From assembly GCA_034437795.1 (NCBI GenBank), contig DAOTTI010000065.1:1-25886 (forward strand): a stretch of DNA of 25,886 nt, written 5' to 3'. Under the pieces are notes generated by a model, which was not told the DNA's origin, made no database searches, and saw only the letters and a program-made list of their open reading frames with translations. This document shows, in pieces, positions 7,447 through 14,976 of the stretch; within the stretch, counting starts at the first letter, position 1, and each line of letters opens with the position of its first letter. This DNA comes from DAOTTI01 sp034437795. GTDB taxonomy: Bacteria; Chloroflexota; UBA11872; UBA12225. The translations under genes were made by a program, and so were the position numbers.

Positions 7447-8904
7447 TCATCTCCTGACCGGCTGGGTGGCATTGACCTGCTGGCAGACGTCGGCCAGGAG
7501 GCGCACCGGCTCCGTTCCTTCCAGGAAGATCTTGTTCAGCGCCGGCTGGATCAACTCCATCGCCTTCTGCTGGTCGGCAAAGTTCTCATTGTCGCGCGGA
7601 TAGCCCATGCGTTGCGCCTCCAGCGCCACGTCCAGGTCCACCTTCTCCAGCGCCGGCCACTGCTGGCGCAGGATCTTCTTGTACTCCTCCTGCACGCTCA
7701 GGCGCACCGGCATCTGGCTCTGGTACTTGGCCTGGATGCGCTGGAAGCTCGGCGCGGCCATGTACCACATCACCTCCCAGGCAGCGTCCTTGACGCGGCT
7801 GCCGCTCCACATCCCCCAGCCGTCGGTGGTGCCCAGCGTGGTCCGTGTCGCCGGTCCCTTGGGCACGTGCATGATCGACCAGTTGAAGCTCCCCGTCTTC
7901 TCAATGTTGGCCGCGAAGCTGCGCCCGATGCCGGAGATGCCCTCTTCCGACATGGCGATCCGGCCCTGGTAGAAGGCGATGTAGTTCCCCGTGTCGTTCA
8001 CCGCCGCTTGCAGCTGCGCCACCTGGGCCATGGTGTTGTCCTTCCAGACGCGGTCGTACAGCCACTGCAGGGCGCTTTGCGTCTCCGGCGAGCCCAGCAG
8101 GCAGCGGGTCTTGTCTCTGGGGTCGACGAAGTGCCCGCCCCAGGACTGGGCGTAGCGGTTGATGCGGTCCCAGGAACTGTAGGACAGCTTGCCGCCCCAC
8201 TGGTCGCGCCGACCGTCACCGTCGGCGTCACGGCTCAGCTTGCTCAGGGCCTCGCGGTAGTCGTCCATCGTCCAGGTGGCAGTGGGGTAGCGCACCCCGG
8301 CCTTATCGAAGAGATCCTTGTTGTAGTAGAGGACGATGATGTTGATGTAGCGAGGCAGGCCGACCCGCACCCCGGGGGCGAAGGCGGCGAAGGCGTCCCA
8401 CTGCCACTTGGCGAAGTCCTGGATCTCGGACTGCTTGACCCGCCGCACGTAGGGCTCCACGTTCTCCACGCCCCCAGCCTGGAGGAACTCGGCGAACCAG
8501 TTGCCCCACGGCCCGAAGATGTCCGGCGCGGTGCCGGCGGCCATAGCGGCCTTGAGCTTGGCCTGCCAGTTCAGGCCCTCCGACGTGGGCGGGTTCGGCT
8601 CCCAGGTGGCGGTGATCCGCGGGAACCTGGCTTTGAACTCGGCCATGGCCTCGTCCCAGTGGTCACCGACGCCCGGATTGCTGCCGATCCCCCCCTGGAC
8701 CCGCACCTGCGCCACCTCGCCTGAGTAGGTGCGCACCGCCCGTCCCTCGCCCGGCGTGCAGGCTGCTGCCACCACGCCGGCCGCGCTGCCGGCAAGCAGG
8801 GTTCGCCGTCGTAAGCGCCCCCGCGGGATCTCGGCCGGCCCCAGCGCGGGGGCCCCGGTGAGAACCCTGGCGCCATCGCCACCTGGTGCTGCTGAAGCGC
8901 TCAT
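7447..8904 (-). CDS. Extracellular sugar-binding lipoprotein of an ABC transporter (SBP family 1), Tat signal
   Basis: The protein has 485 residues. The ATG follows GGGAGGGCAAG, a good ribosome-binding site. Residues 30-50 hold a twin-arginine motif (RRRTLLAGS), a hydrophobic core and Cys49 in AAAC, so Tat export and lipid anchoring are likely. The family pattern is clear: AAGTAPDIFGPWG, a YYNKDLFDKAGVRYP strand near the hinge, and a WEVMWYMAAPSFQ C-terminal helix. Residues 226-234 (DADGDGRRD) match a calcium-binding EF-hand-like loop, as found in some sugar-binding proteins. It shares little beyond the fold with the next gene, so the two may bind different ligands. A stack of four hairpins lies just upstream, between it and the preceding oxidoreductase gene. 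Confidence 0.93.
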   Translation of the reverse strand: MSASAAPGGDGARVLTGAPALGPAEIPRGRLRRRTLLAGSAAGVVAAACTPGEGRAVRTYSGEVAQVRVQGGIGSNPGVGDHWDEAMAEFKARFPRITATWEPNPPTSEGLNWQAKLKAAMAAGTAPDIFGPWGNWFAEFLQAGGVENVEPYVRRVKQSEIQDFAKWQWDAFAAFAPGVRVGLPRYINIIVLYYNKDLFDKAGVRYPTATWTMDDYREALSKLSRDADGDGRRDQWGGKLSYSSWDRINRYAQSWGGHFVDPRDKTRCLLGSPETQSALQWLYDRVWKDNTMAQVAQLQAAVNDTGNYIAFYQGRIAMSEEGISGIGRSFAANIEKTGSFNWSIMHVPKGPATRTTLGTTDGWGMWSGSRVKDAAWEVMWYMAAPSFQRIQAKYQSQMPVRLSVQEEYKKILRQQWPALEKVDLDVALEAQRMGYPRDNENFADQQKAMELIQPALNKIFLEGTEPVRLLADVCQQVNATQPVRR

Positions 8905-8922
8905 CTTGCCCTCCCAACACCA

Positions 8923-9040
8923 CCCGCGACCTGCGGTCGCGGGCTCGATCCCGGCAAGCTGGCTGCTGGCCCGGACTTGCCGGGCTAGCTGGAGTATGGC
9001 CGGAGGCGCGGCAGGCGCCTCCGGGCGCGCCGTGGCGCGC
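8923..9040. other. Stack of four perfect-stem hairpins in an operon spacer
   Basis: Four inverted repeats nearly fill the 137-bp gap: 8923-8943 (9-bp stem, TGC loop), 8950-8984 (9-bp stem, 17-nt loop), 9000-9024 (10-bp stem, 5-nt loop) and 9025-9040 (7-bp stem, 2-nt loop). They follow the stop of the upstream oxidoreductase on the minus strand and end just before the ribosome-binding site of the binding-protein gene. No T-run follows, so they may stabilise or process mRNA rather than terminate it. Confidence 0.75.
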
Positions 9041-9041
9041 T

Positions 9042-10223
9042 TTACAGCGTTGTGGCCAGCTCCAGCGTCCGGCCCTCGCGCGCTGACTGATAGGCCTTCT
9101 CGATGATCTCCACCACGTGGCGGGCGTGCTCGCCACTGGGGATGGGGTGCTTGTCTTCCAGGCTACAGTCGATGAGGTGCATGATGTCGGCGTAGCCGTG
9201 GGCCTCGCCAATCTCGCGATGCGGCCCGACGTGGTATGGCATCTCCGGCAGCTGGAGCTCCAGCTCGCCCCCTTCGACGTGCCGGCTGGCGACGGTGACC
9301 GACGTGGCATACCCGCGCCTGGCGCTGGGCTGGCCGGGCGAGCTGCCCCCTTCACTACGCGGCGCGTCCGGCGCCCCACGCCGCGCGGCGAGGCCGGTGT
9401 AGACGCTGCCGTCGCTGCCGAAGATGGCCAGCCTGGGCAGCGGGCCCCCACGGCAGTTCGCGCCAAAGGCATAGCCGAAGGTCGAGCCGCCGAAGTCGAG
9501 CAGCATCAGCGTGTTGTCATCCATCTCGACCTCGATGGTCTTGTCCTTCCAGTAGCGGACGGGGAGCCCGATCCCCGACATGGCGGAGACCCGCTTCACG
9601 GGCCCCAGGATGCCTGTGAGCTCATGCAGGCAGTAGACGGTCATGTCGTACACCGGCCCGCCGCCGGGCTTGTAGTACCAGGTAGGGTCAACGTTGGAGA
9701 GGACGTCGTCCTCGCGCCGGAACGACTCGTACTCGTGGCCGCTGGACTGCATGCCGGCGAAGGCCCAGTAGACCTTCCCCAGGAGGCCCTGCTGCACCAC
9801 CTCCTTGATCTGCGGCCAGGGCGGGCGGAGCATCTCCCCCGGCGAGGCGCAGAGCTTGAGGCCCTTGCTCCGGGCCAGGTTAACCACGTCATTCGCTTCC
9901 GCCAGCGTGGTGGTCATCGATTTCTGCACGTAGACGTGCTTGCCGGCCTGAAGCGCCGCCATCACCTGGCGGTAGTGCAGCGGGATGGGCGTGGCGATGA
10001 GCACCGCCTCGATGTCGGCGTGGGCCAGCATCGCCTCGTAGTCGGTGTACGCCTCCCGCCAGTGCCACTTCTCGGCCACGGCCGCGGCGCGCCCGGGGAC
10101 GCTGTCACACACCGCGACCGCCTCGATCTTCTCGCGCGCGTCGTCCTGGAAGGTATGGGGCAGGATGCCCCGCTGGGCCACACTGCCCAGCCCCACCAGG
10201 CCCACCTTGACCTTGCGTGCCAT
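9042..10223 (-). CDS. Gfo/Idh/MocA-family oxidoreductase (third in the arm)
   Basis: The protein has 393 residues from MARKVKVGLVG; GGGAGG lies 6-7 nt upstream. A short in-frame extension upstream was rejected. The N-terminal Rossmann motif is GLVGLGSVA (8-16). The active-site Lys is K101 in VYVQKSM, where the family usually has EKP. The D193-x3-Y197 pair in YDMTVY puts Tyr where many members have His, as in glucose-fructose oxidoreductase. Residues 278-304 are an Ala/Gly/Arg/Pro/Ser-rich insert between two strands of the C-terminal domain. The C-terminus (HARHVVEIIEKAYQSA) closely resembles that of the gene at 11.1-12.3 kb, so the two are paralogues. A role in NAD(P)-linked oxidation or epimerisation of a sugar or cyclitol is likely. 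It lies 35 bp downstream of the isomerase gene. Confidence 0.93.
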   Translation of the reverse strand: MARKVKVGLVGLGSVAQRGILPHTFQDDAREKIEAVAVCDSVPGRAAAVAEKWHWREAYTDYEAMLAHADIEAVLIATPIPLHYRQVMAALQAGKHVYVQKSMTTTLAEANDVVNLARSKGLKLCASPGEMLRPPWPQIKEVVQQGLLGKVYWAFAGMQSSGHEYESFRREDDVLSNVDPTWYYKPGGGPVYDMTVYCLHELTGILGPVKRVSAMSGIGLPVRYWKDKTIEVEMDDNTLMLLDFGGSTFGYAFGANCRGGPLPRLAIFGSDGSVYTGLAARRGAPDAPRSEGGSSPGQPSARRGYATSVTVASRHVEGGELELQLPEMPYHVGPHREIGEAHGYADIMHLIDCSLEDKHPIPSGEHARHVVEIIEKAYQSAREGRTLELATTL

Positions 10224-10258
10224 GTCCCACCTCCCGTGGAGCACCGGACAGGAGCCGG

Positions 10259-11053
10259 CTACCAGTACTTGGCCATCAGATAGCGCCAGCCCTGGATACT
10301 CTGCTGGGCCTGCTCCCAGCCGACCTCGAACACCCAGTACCAGTCGTAGCCCACCACCTTGAGGGCCTCGAACATCCGCGGGTAGTCCACCTGGACGTTG
10401 AGCGCGCTGGAGTGGAGCGCCACCATGCGGTGCCCGACCATGCGGATCTCCTCATGGGGCTGCAGCTCGCCGCGGGGCCAGTAGCAGTGCTCGTAGACGC
10501 CGAACCAGGGCGTATCCAGCTCGTCCACCAGCTTGATCAAGGACTCCAGGCCGCCCAGCCCGGTGCGGGCAAAGATGCCGGCCTCGAACCCGATGCGCAC
10601 CCCTCGCCGCGCCCCTTCGTCGACCGTCCGTGCGACGATCTCCTTCACCTCCTCCCAGCTGCCCTGGCTCTCGCCGACGTGCATGAGCATGGCCTTGGCG
10701 CCCAGGTCGGCGGCCAGGTGCACGTCCGCGCGCAGCAACTCGACGCCCCGCTGCCACTGGGAGAGGCGCGGGTTGAACTGGGCGTAGCCCCACGCCCAGT
10801 CCGCGGAGAGGGTGGCGATCTCGACGCCGTGGCGCTGGGCGCTCTCCCGCAGGCGCTCCCGCAGCTCCGGCGTCACGCTCTCGGATGACCACGGGCCCCG
10901 CCCGCCACGGCGCCCAGAGGATCCGTACGGGTAGCTGGGGCTGATCATCAGCTCGATGCCGTCGTAGCCCATCTCACGGCACTCGCGCAGCACGCCGTCA
11001 AGCGGGCTCACCGGGTCATCACGCCTGAAGCCCACACGTAACGAGACTTTCAT
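10259..11053 (-). CDS. Sugar phosphate isomerase/epimerase-like TIM-barrel protein (AP endonuclease 2 / xylose-isomerase-like family)
   Basis: The protein has 264 residues, usual for the family, and its ATG follows GAGGAGG. The barrel begins with MKVSLRVGF and a YDGIELM strand. Likely metal ligands are E157 (GFEAG), E188 (VYEHC, where the family often has Asp), H214 (ALHSSA) and E243 (VFEVGW). Members include IolE/IolI/IolH-type enzymes of inositol breakdown, tagatose/psicose epimerases and barrel proteins acting on 3-keto-glycosides. The position between two Gfo/Idh/MocA genes fits isomerisation, dehydration or cleavage of a keto-sugar or keto-cyclitol made by the neighbours. The actual reaction cannot be assigned. 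A Gly/Arg/Ser-rich loop lies at residues 44-54. Confidence 0.92.
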   Translation of the reverse strand: MKVSLRVGFRRDDPVSPLDGVLRECREMGYDGIELMISPSYPYGSSGRRGGRGPWSSESVTPELRERLRESAQRHGVEIATLSADWAWGYAQFNPRLSQWQRGVELLRADVHLAADLGAKAMLMHVGESQGSWEEVKEIVARTVDEGARRGVRIGFEAGIFARTGLGGLESLIKLVDELDTPWFGVYEHCYWPRGELQPHEEIRMVGHRMVALHSSALNVQVDYPRMFEALKVVGYDWYWVFEVGWEQAQQSIQGWRYLMAKYW

Positions 11054-11128
11054 GCTTCTACCTCCTCTGCCTGAAGGAAGGAACCTGCCCGCCGCGTTCG
11101 CCCTTCATGGCCCTTGGTCCCGCAGGGC

Positions 11129-12325
11129 TTAGAAGGTGGTGGTGAGGGTCTGCGCCTGGCCGGTCTGGGAGGCGATGACGGCCTTCTCCATGATCTCCAC
11201 GACGTGCCGGGCGTGCTCGGCGCTCAGGATGGGCTTCTTCCCCTGCAGGACGCACTCGGCCCAGTGGGCGATGTCGGCCGATGGCGCGGTGGGGTCGCGC
11301 CGGCCGCCGCGTCCTGGGCCACGATCCGCGCCTTCCCTGCGCGCCGCAGGGCCGGCGCCGGGCCCCGCCGCCTGGGCCGGTGGCGCGGCCGGCCCCTCGG
11401 CCACCACGTTGCCGTCCGCGTCCACCTCGCTCCAGCCCCGGGGGTAGCGGCCCCCTTCGTCCCGCTGGTAGAGGCGGAAGTTCCCGCCCCGGCCGGTGGC
11501 GCTGATCACTCCCTTCTGGCCATAGATCACCATCCCCGGCCCCTCCCGCGTAATCATGGTGAAGGCGCCATCCACCGCGCCGATGGTGCCTTCGCCCCAG
11601 TCCAGCAGGACAATGCCGTTATCATGGGCCGTGATCTGCACCAGGCGTGACTGCTGCGTCTCCGGATCCACGAAGGTGCGGTCACGGAAGGCGATGCCGC
11701 TGAAGGCGGTCACCCGCTTGGCCGGCCCCAGGATGCCGGTGACGGTGTGCAGGCCGTAGACGCCCATGTCCACCAGCGACGTCCAGACGCCGGCCTCGCG
11801 CATGAAGAACCACTGGGAATCGGTGTAGCGGCCGGGGCCGGTGGCGCCCCCGTGCGAGGAGTGGTTGTAGATCAGCCCGACCTTGCCGATCACCCCCTCC
11901 CGCACCAGGGTCTTGATGCGCTGCAAGGTGGGGCTGATCATGTTCGGCGGCGCGGCGGCCAGCACCAGCCCACGCCGGTTCGCCTCCTCGACCAGGCGGT
12001 TGGCCTCCTCCAGCGTCTGGCACATCGGCTTCTGGACGTAGACGTGCTTCCCCGCCTGCAACGCCTGCAGCGCAAGCCGGTAGTGGTACGGCCAGGGAGT
12101 GAGGATCTCCACGCCGGCCACCCGCGGGTCCCGCAGCAGCTCGTCTAGAGTGGCGTAGGCGACGCACTCCTCAGCGCCGAACTCCTCGGCGGCGCGCACG
12201 GCGCGGTCGTAGCGGGTGTCACAGGTGGCGACAATCTCCACCGTCCCGGCCAGCGCCTTCGTTCCCGGCAGGTAGTTCTTGATGGCGATGTCGCCGCAGC
12301 CGACAACGCCCACGTGAAGCGCCAT
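11129..12325 (-). CDS. Gfo/Idh/MocA-family oxidoreductase (second in the arm)
   Basis: The protein has 398 residues; AAGGAGGGAGG lies just upstream of the ATG. The Rossmann motif is GVVGCGDIA (6-14). The active-site Lys is K99 in VYVQKPM, and D186-x3-Y190 in VDMGVY gives the Tyr-type site of glucose-fructose oxidoreductase. Residues 310-350 form a long Ala/Pro/Gly/Arg-rich insert just before the final DIAHWAECVL helix. The sequence closely parallels the oxidoreductase at 9.0-10.2 kb, so a duplication within the locus is likely, perhaps for two substrates or two steps. The start lies 21 bp after the stop of the preceding gene, so the pair is probably co-transcribed and perhaps translationally coupled. 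Confidence 0.93.
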   Translation of the reverse strand: MALHVGVVGCGDIAIKNYLPGTKALAGTVEIVATCDTRYDRAVRAAEEFGAEECVAYATLDELLRDPRVAGVEILTPWPYHYRLALQALQAGKHVYVQKPMCQTLEEANRLVEEANRRGLVLAAAPPNMISPTLQRIKTLVREGVIGKVGLIYNHSSHGGATGPGRYTDSQWFFMREAGVWTSLVDMGVYGLHTVTGILGPAKRVTAFSGIAFRDRTFVDPETQQSRLVQITAHDNGIVLLDWGEGTIGAVDGAFTMITREGPGMVIYGQKGVISATGRGGNFRLYQRDEGGRYPRGWSEVDADGNVVAEGPAAPPAQAAGPGAGPAARREGADRGPGRGGRRDPTAPSADIAHWAECVLQGKKPILSAEHARHVVEIMEKAVIASQTGQAQTLTTTF

Positions 12326-12346
12326 GACCTCCCTCCTTTTCCGACC

Positions 12347-13489
12347 TTATCCGAGCGGCAGCTGGATGGCGCGGCCGCTCGCGGCTGAGCGGTAGACCGC
12401 CTCGATCACCTCCTGGGTATCGCGGGCGACGCGCGGGCTGGCTGCACCCTCGACCGGCCGGCGCGCGAGCAGGCAGTCCACGAAGTAGCGCTGCTCCCGT
12501 CCCCCGCGGCCGGAGCCGGCGTCGCGCCCGCGCGGCGCCCGCCAGCCGCGCAGGTCCGGCCCCTGGACCCCCGTCCCAGCCGCGGGCGCCGCACGCCGCG
12601 CCGGCACCTCCACCGGCTGCCAGCCGTCCGGCACGGCCGGGGCGGCGGTGCTGTAGAGCTCGGTGCCGGCCAGCCCGTTGATCACCGTGCCCTGCGTCCC
12701 GTGGTACGAGGTGCGGACAGGGGCCGGCCCCACCTGCCCCCACTTGGAGTCGATCACCCCCAGAGCGCCGCTGGCGAAGCGCAGGATGGCCACCGAGTTG
12801 TCTTCCACGTCAGGGGGTAGATAGTCGCGGTGGCCGATCTGGGCGGTAAAGGCGCTCACCTCCTGGATTGGCCCCAGGTAGTCGATGAAGGCGTCCACCA
12901 GGTAGCAGGCCTCATCCACAAAGGTGCCCCCGCCGTTGCGCTCCTTGTCGAAGAGCCACTCGCAGAAGTACCTGGAGCACCCGTACTCCACCGGCCCGCC
13001 GTGGCCGGTCACGCCCCGCGCCAGGTACACCTTGCCGATGGCCCCCGCCTGGAGCAAGGCTTTGACCTCGTCGTAGACGGGGTGAAACGCGGAGTGATAG
13101 GCCACCATGAGCGTGATCCCCGACGCCTCCACGGCGCGGAGGATGCGGTCGGCCTGGGCCAGCGTCGCCGCCATCGGCTTATCCTGGTAGACGTGCACGC
13201 CGCGGCGCGCGGCGGCCTCGGCCACGTCCGCCTTGCTGGCATTGTCGGTGCAGACCAGGATGGCGTCGAGCGCTTCGCGGTCGAGCATCGTCTCGAAGTC
13301 GGGATAGGTGCGCCGGAGCCCCCAGCGCTGCGTGGCGCGCTCGCGTAGCTCGGGGTACGGCTCGGCCCCCGCGACCAGCTCCACCTCCGGCAGGGCCGCC
13401 AGGCCGTCGCCCATGCCCCAGACGTGGTCGCTGGTCATCCCGACGATGCCGAAGCGCAGCCGGCGCTCCGGCTCTCTGCCTGCTGCCAT
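12347..13489 (-). CDS. Gfo/Idh/MocA-family oxidoreductase (first in the arm)
   Basis: The protein has 380 residues from MAAGREPERR, chosen over a Met ten codons upstream because GGGAGGAG precedes it. The nucleotide-binding stretch is GIVGMTSDHVWG (14-25), a GxxGxTxDH variant rather than GxGxxG. K104 lies in VYQDKPM and D192-x3-Y196 in VDEACY. Residues 297-331 are an Arg/Ala/Gly/Pro-rich insert. It is more distant from the other two oxidoreductases than they are from each other. Likely role: NAD(P)-linked oxidation of a sugar or polyol. It is the first enzyme gene after the regulator, 96 bp downstream, and so probably belongs to the same transcript. Confidence 0.92.
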   Translation of the reverse strand: MAAGREPERRLRFGIVGMTSDHVWGMGDGLAALPEVELVAGAEPYPELRERATQRWGLRRTYPDFETMLDREALDAILVCTDNASKADVAEAAARRGVHVYQDKPMAATLAQADRILRAVEASGITLMVAYHSAFHPVYDEVKALLQAGAIGKVYLARGVTGHGGPVEYGCSRYFCEWLFDKERNGGGTFVDEACYLVDAFIDYLGPIQEVSAFTAQIGHRDYLPPDVEDNSVAILRFASGALGVIDSKWGQVGPAPVRTSYHGTQGTVINGLAGTELYSTAAPAVPDGWQPVEVPARRAAPAAGTGVQGPDLRGWRAPRGRDAGSGRGGREQRYFVDCLLARRPVEGAASPRVARDTQEVIEAVYRSAASGRAIQLPLG

Positions 13490-13585
13490 CTGTGCTCCTC
13501 CCTTACCGGTCTTGCTCACCCTGTGGGGGTGCTCACCGCCTGATGGCCTACCAGCTGAACTGCGTACACTCCCTCCGGCAGGTGC

Positions 13586-14509
13586 CTAGAACCGCTTGGC
13601 GCTGAGCGCCTGCCGGCCCCGCGCCAGCACGGCGGCGCTGGTGGCTCGACGCGCGGCGGCGGACGCGGCGAGAACGTCAATGATGGCGAACTGGGCTACG
13701 TCGGCGAACGCGGGCAGGCCGCCGATGGTGGTCGGGCGCGCGGCCGCCAGCAGGGTCACGTGCGCCACCCGCGTGATCGGCGAGCGCGCGTAGCGCGTGA
13801 TGCACAGACACGTCGCGCCGGCCTGGCGCGCGTGCTGCAGCGCCTCCACGGTGTCGCGCGAGCTACCGGATTGCGAGATGGCGAGGGCGACGTCGCGCGG
13901 GCCAAGCTGGGTGGCGGACGCCACCTGCAGGTGCGGATCAATCACGGCGTACGCAGGGAGCCCGATCTGCATGAAGGCCATGTACGCATGCTGCGCGACG
14001 ACGGCAGAGCCTCCCACGCCGTAGATCTCGATCCGGCGCGCCGCCACGAGCGCGTCTACCGCTCGCTCCAGCGCGCTGTCGTCGAGGAGCTGCGCCGTGT
14101 CTCGCAGGCTCTCGATGCTCAGCTGGAGCACGCGCTGCTTGATGCCCGCGACGTCGCCGGTGGCCGTCAATTCCGTGGGCAGGCTGGTAGCGGCGGCTCG
14201 CCGGTCAAGCGCCAGCGCGATCTTGAAGGCGGCGTAGCCGGAGTAGTCGAGCTGGCGGGCAAAGCGGATCACTGTCGCTTCCGAGGTCCCCGTGCGGTCG
14301 GCTAGCTCGGTAATAGAAAGGAAGACCACCTCGGCGGCGTTGGCCAGCACGTATTCGGCGATCTTGCGCTCCGACTCACGGAGGCTCGGCAGCAGGCTGG
14401 CCAGGCGCGCCAGCACGCCGGTCGGGGGTTCCACGTGGGTGGCGGGTTCGGACGTGGTCCCCATCTCCGGCCCACAGGGGAGCGCGGGGACGGCAGCACG
14501 GGGCGTCAT
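13586..14509 (-). CDS. MurR/RpiR-family transcriptional regulator (HTH + SIS domain)
   Basis: The protein has 307 residues from MTPRAAVPAL. The open frame extends further upstream, but a strong promoter match (14559-14587) would lie inside that extension, so I chose the first Met downstream of it. MGTTSEP at 14464 is the other candidate. Residues 30-100 form the RpiR helix-turn-helix domain (ITELADRTGTSEATVIRFARQLDYSGY). Residues about 145-285 form a SIS sugar-phosphate-binding domain with IYGVGGSAVVA (162-172) and ISQSGSSRDT (211-220). Such regulators sense a phosphosugar or cyclitol and control neighbouring catabolic genes. It heads the leftward arm and faces the dehydrogenase-kinase arm, so it probably controls both. 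Confidence 0.93.
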   Translation of the reverse strand: MTPRAAVPALPCGPEMGTTSEPATHVEPPTGVLARLASLLPSLRESERKIAEYVLANAAEVVFLSITELADRTGTSEATVIRFARQLDYSGYAAFKIALALDRRAAATSLPTELTATGDVAGIKQRVLQLSIESLRDTAQLLDDSALERAVDALVAARRIEIYGVGGSAVVAQHAYMAFMQIGLPAYAVIDPHLQVASATQLGPRDVALAISQSGSSRDTVEALQHARQAGATCLCITRYARSPITRVAHVTLLAAARPTTIGGLPAFADVAQFAIIDVLAASAAARRATSAAVLARGRQALSAKRF

Positions 14510-14510
14510 C

Positions 14511-14525
14511 TGGAGAAATTCTCCA
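14511..14525. promoter_or_regulatory. Operator-like 7-1-7 palindrome at the regulator start
   Basis: TGGAGAA-A-TTCTCCA is a perfect inverted repeat with one central base. It lies one base upstream of the regulator's ATG and about 27-41 nt after the predicted transcription start. RpiR-type repressors often bind AT-centred palindromes of this kind, so autoregulation by roadblock or ribosome-site occlusion is plausible. No second copy was found in the window. Confidence 0.5.
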
Positions 14526-14558
14526 CCGAGCGGCTCATTTGCGGCGAGAAGCGCCGCC

Positions 14559-14587
14559 ATCCTATCATCGTGCTCGCCTGGCGTCAA
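14559..14587 (-). promoter_or_regulatory. Probable promoter of the leftward catabolic arm
   Basis: On the minus strand TTGACG is followed by 17 bp and TAGGAT, the best sigma-70-type match in the window. Transcription would begin near 14552, giving a leader of about 40 nt to the regulator ATG at 14509. The operator-like palindrome falls inside this leader. Confidence 0.55.
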
Positions 14588-14625
14588 GCGACGGCGCGCC
14601 GGGCACGCGGGTACGACGTTGCGGA

Positions 14626-14690
14626 CCTCACCCCCTGGCCCCCTCTCCGACACGGAGAGGGGGAACGAGGACCACGGCCGGGCGGCACGG
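14626..14690. repeat. Interspersed palindromic element, copy D (variant)
   Basis: It holds a perfect 11-bp stem at 14639-14663, CCCCCTCTCCG-ACA-CGGAGAGGGGG, preceded by CCTCACCCCCTGG and followed by AACGAGG and GGCCGGGCGG. Compared with copies A/B/F the innermost pair is swapped from C-G to G-C, so pairing is kept. Confidence 0.8.
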
Positions 14691-14774
14691 GAGGGAGAGG
14701 GCAGCCTTCACCCCCTTTGGCCGGGGCCGCGCCGCACCCCTGCCCCACGCTGCCCCACCGTGCGGCTGGGCCCC

Positions 14775-14825
14775 GCCGCCCCCGCTCCGACACGGAGAGA
14801 GGGAACGAGGGCCGTGGCCGGGCGC
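14775..14825. repeat. Interspersed palindromic element, copy D2 (partial variant)
   Basis: It repeats most of copy D: CTCCG-ACA-CGGAG (14785-14797), then AGAGGGAACGAGG and GTGGCCGGGCG. The outer stem is lost. The two copies lie about 145 bp apart in the divergent region, which suggests local duplication. Confidence 0.65.
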
Positions 14826-14976
14826 AACGCCCGGCCCTTGGGGCGCGGGCGCGCGACGGGGCGCCGCGGGCGCAAGCGGGACAAGAAGGGAGCCAACCTG
14901 TGCTGAAGGCAGCGCACGCTGAGAGAGCCGCGGGTGCGGCTGTGATCAAGAAGCGCCAGAAGGGAGCGCAGTGGTG

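Larger units (their letters stand above)
14588..14976. other. Divergent intergenic region
   Basis: This lies between the leftward promoter and the first rightward gene. It carries two copies of a variant palindromic element, listed separately. I found no convincing rightward promoter box. Long open frames here on the minus strand continue antisense through the dehydrogenase gene and look like compositional artefacts. Confidence 0.55.

Noticed and set aside
9000..9040. Classical intrinsic terminator after the third oxidoreductase
   Set aside because: The stems are strong but no T-rich tail follows on the minus strand, so termination is not supported by sequence alone.
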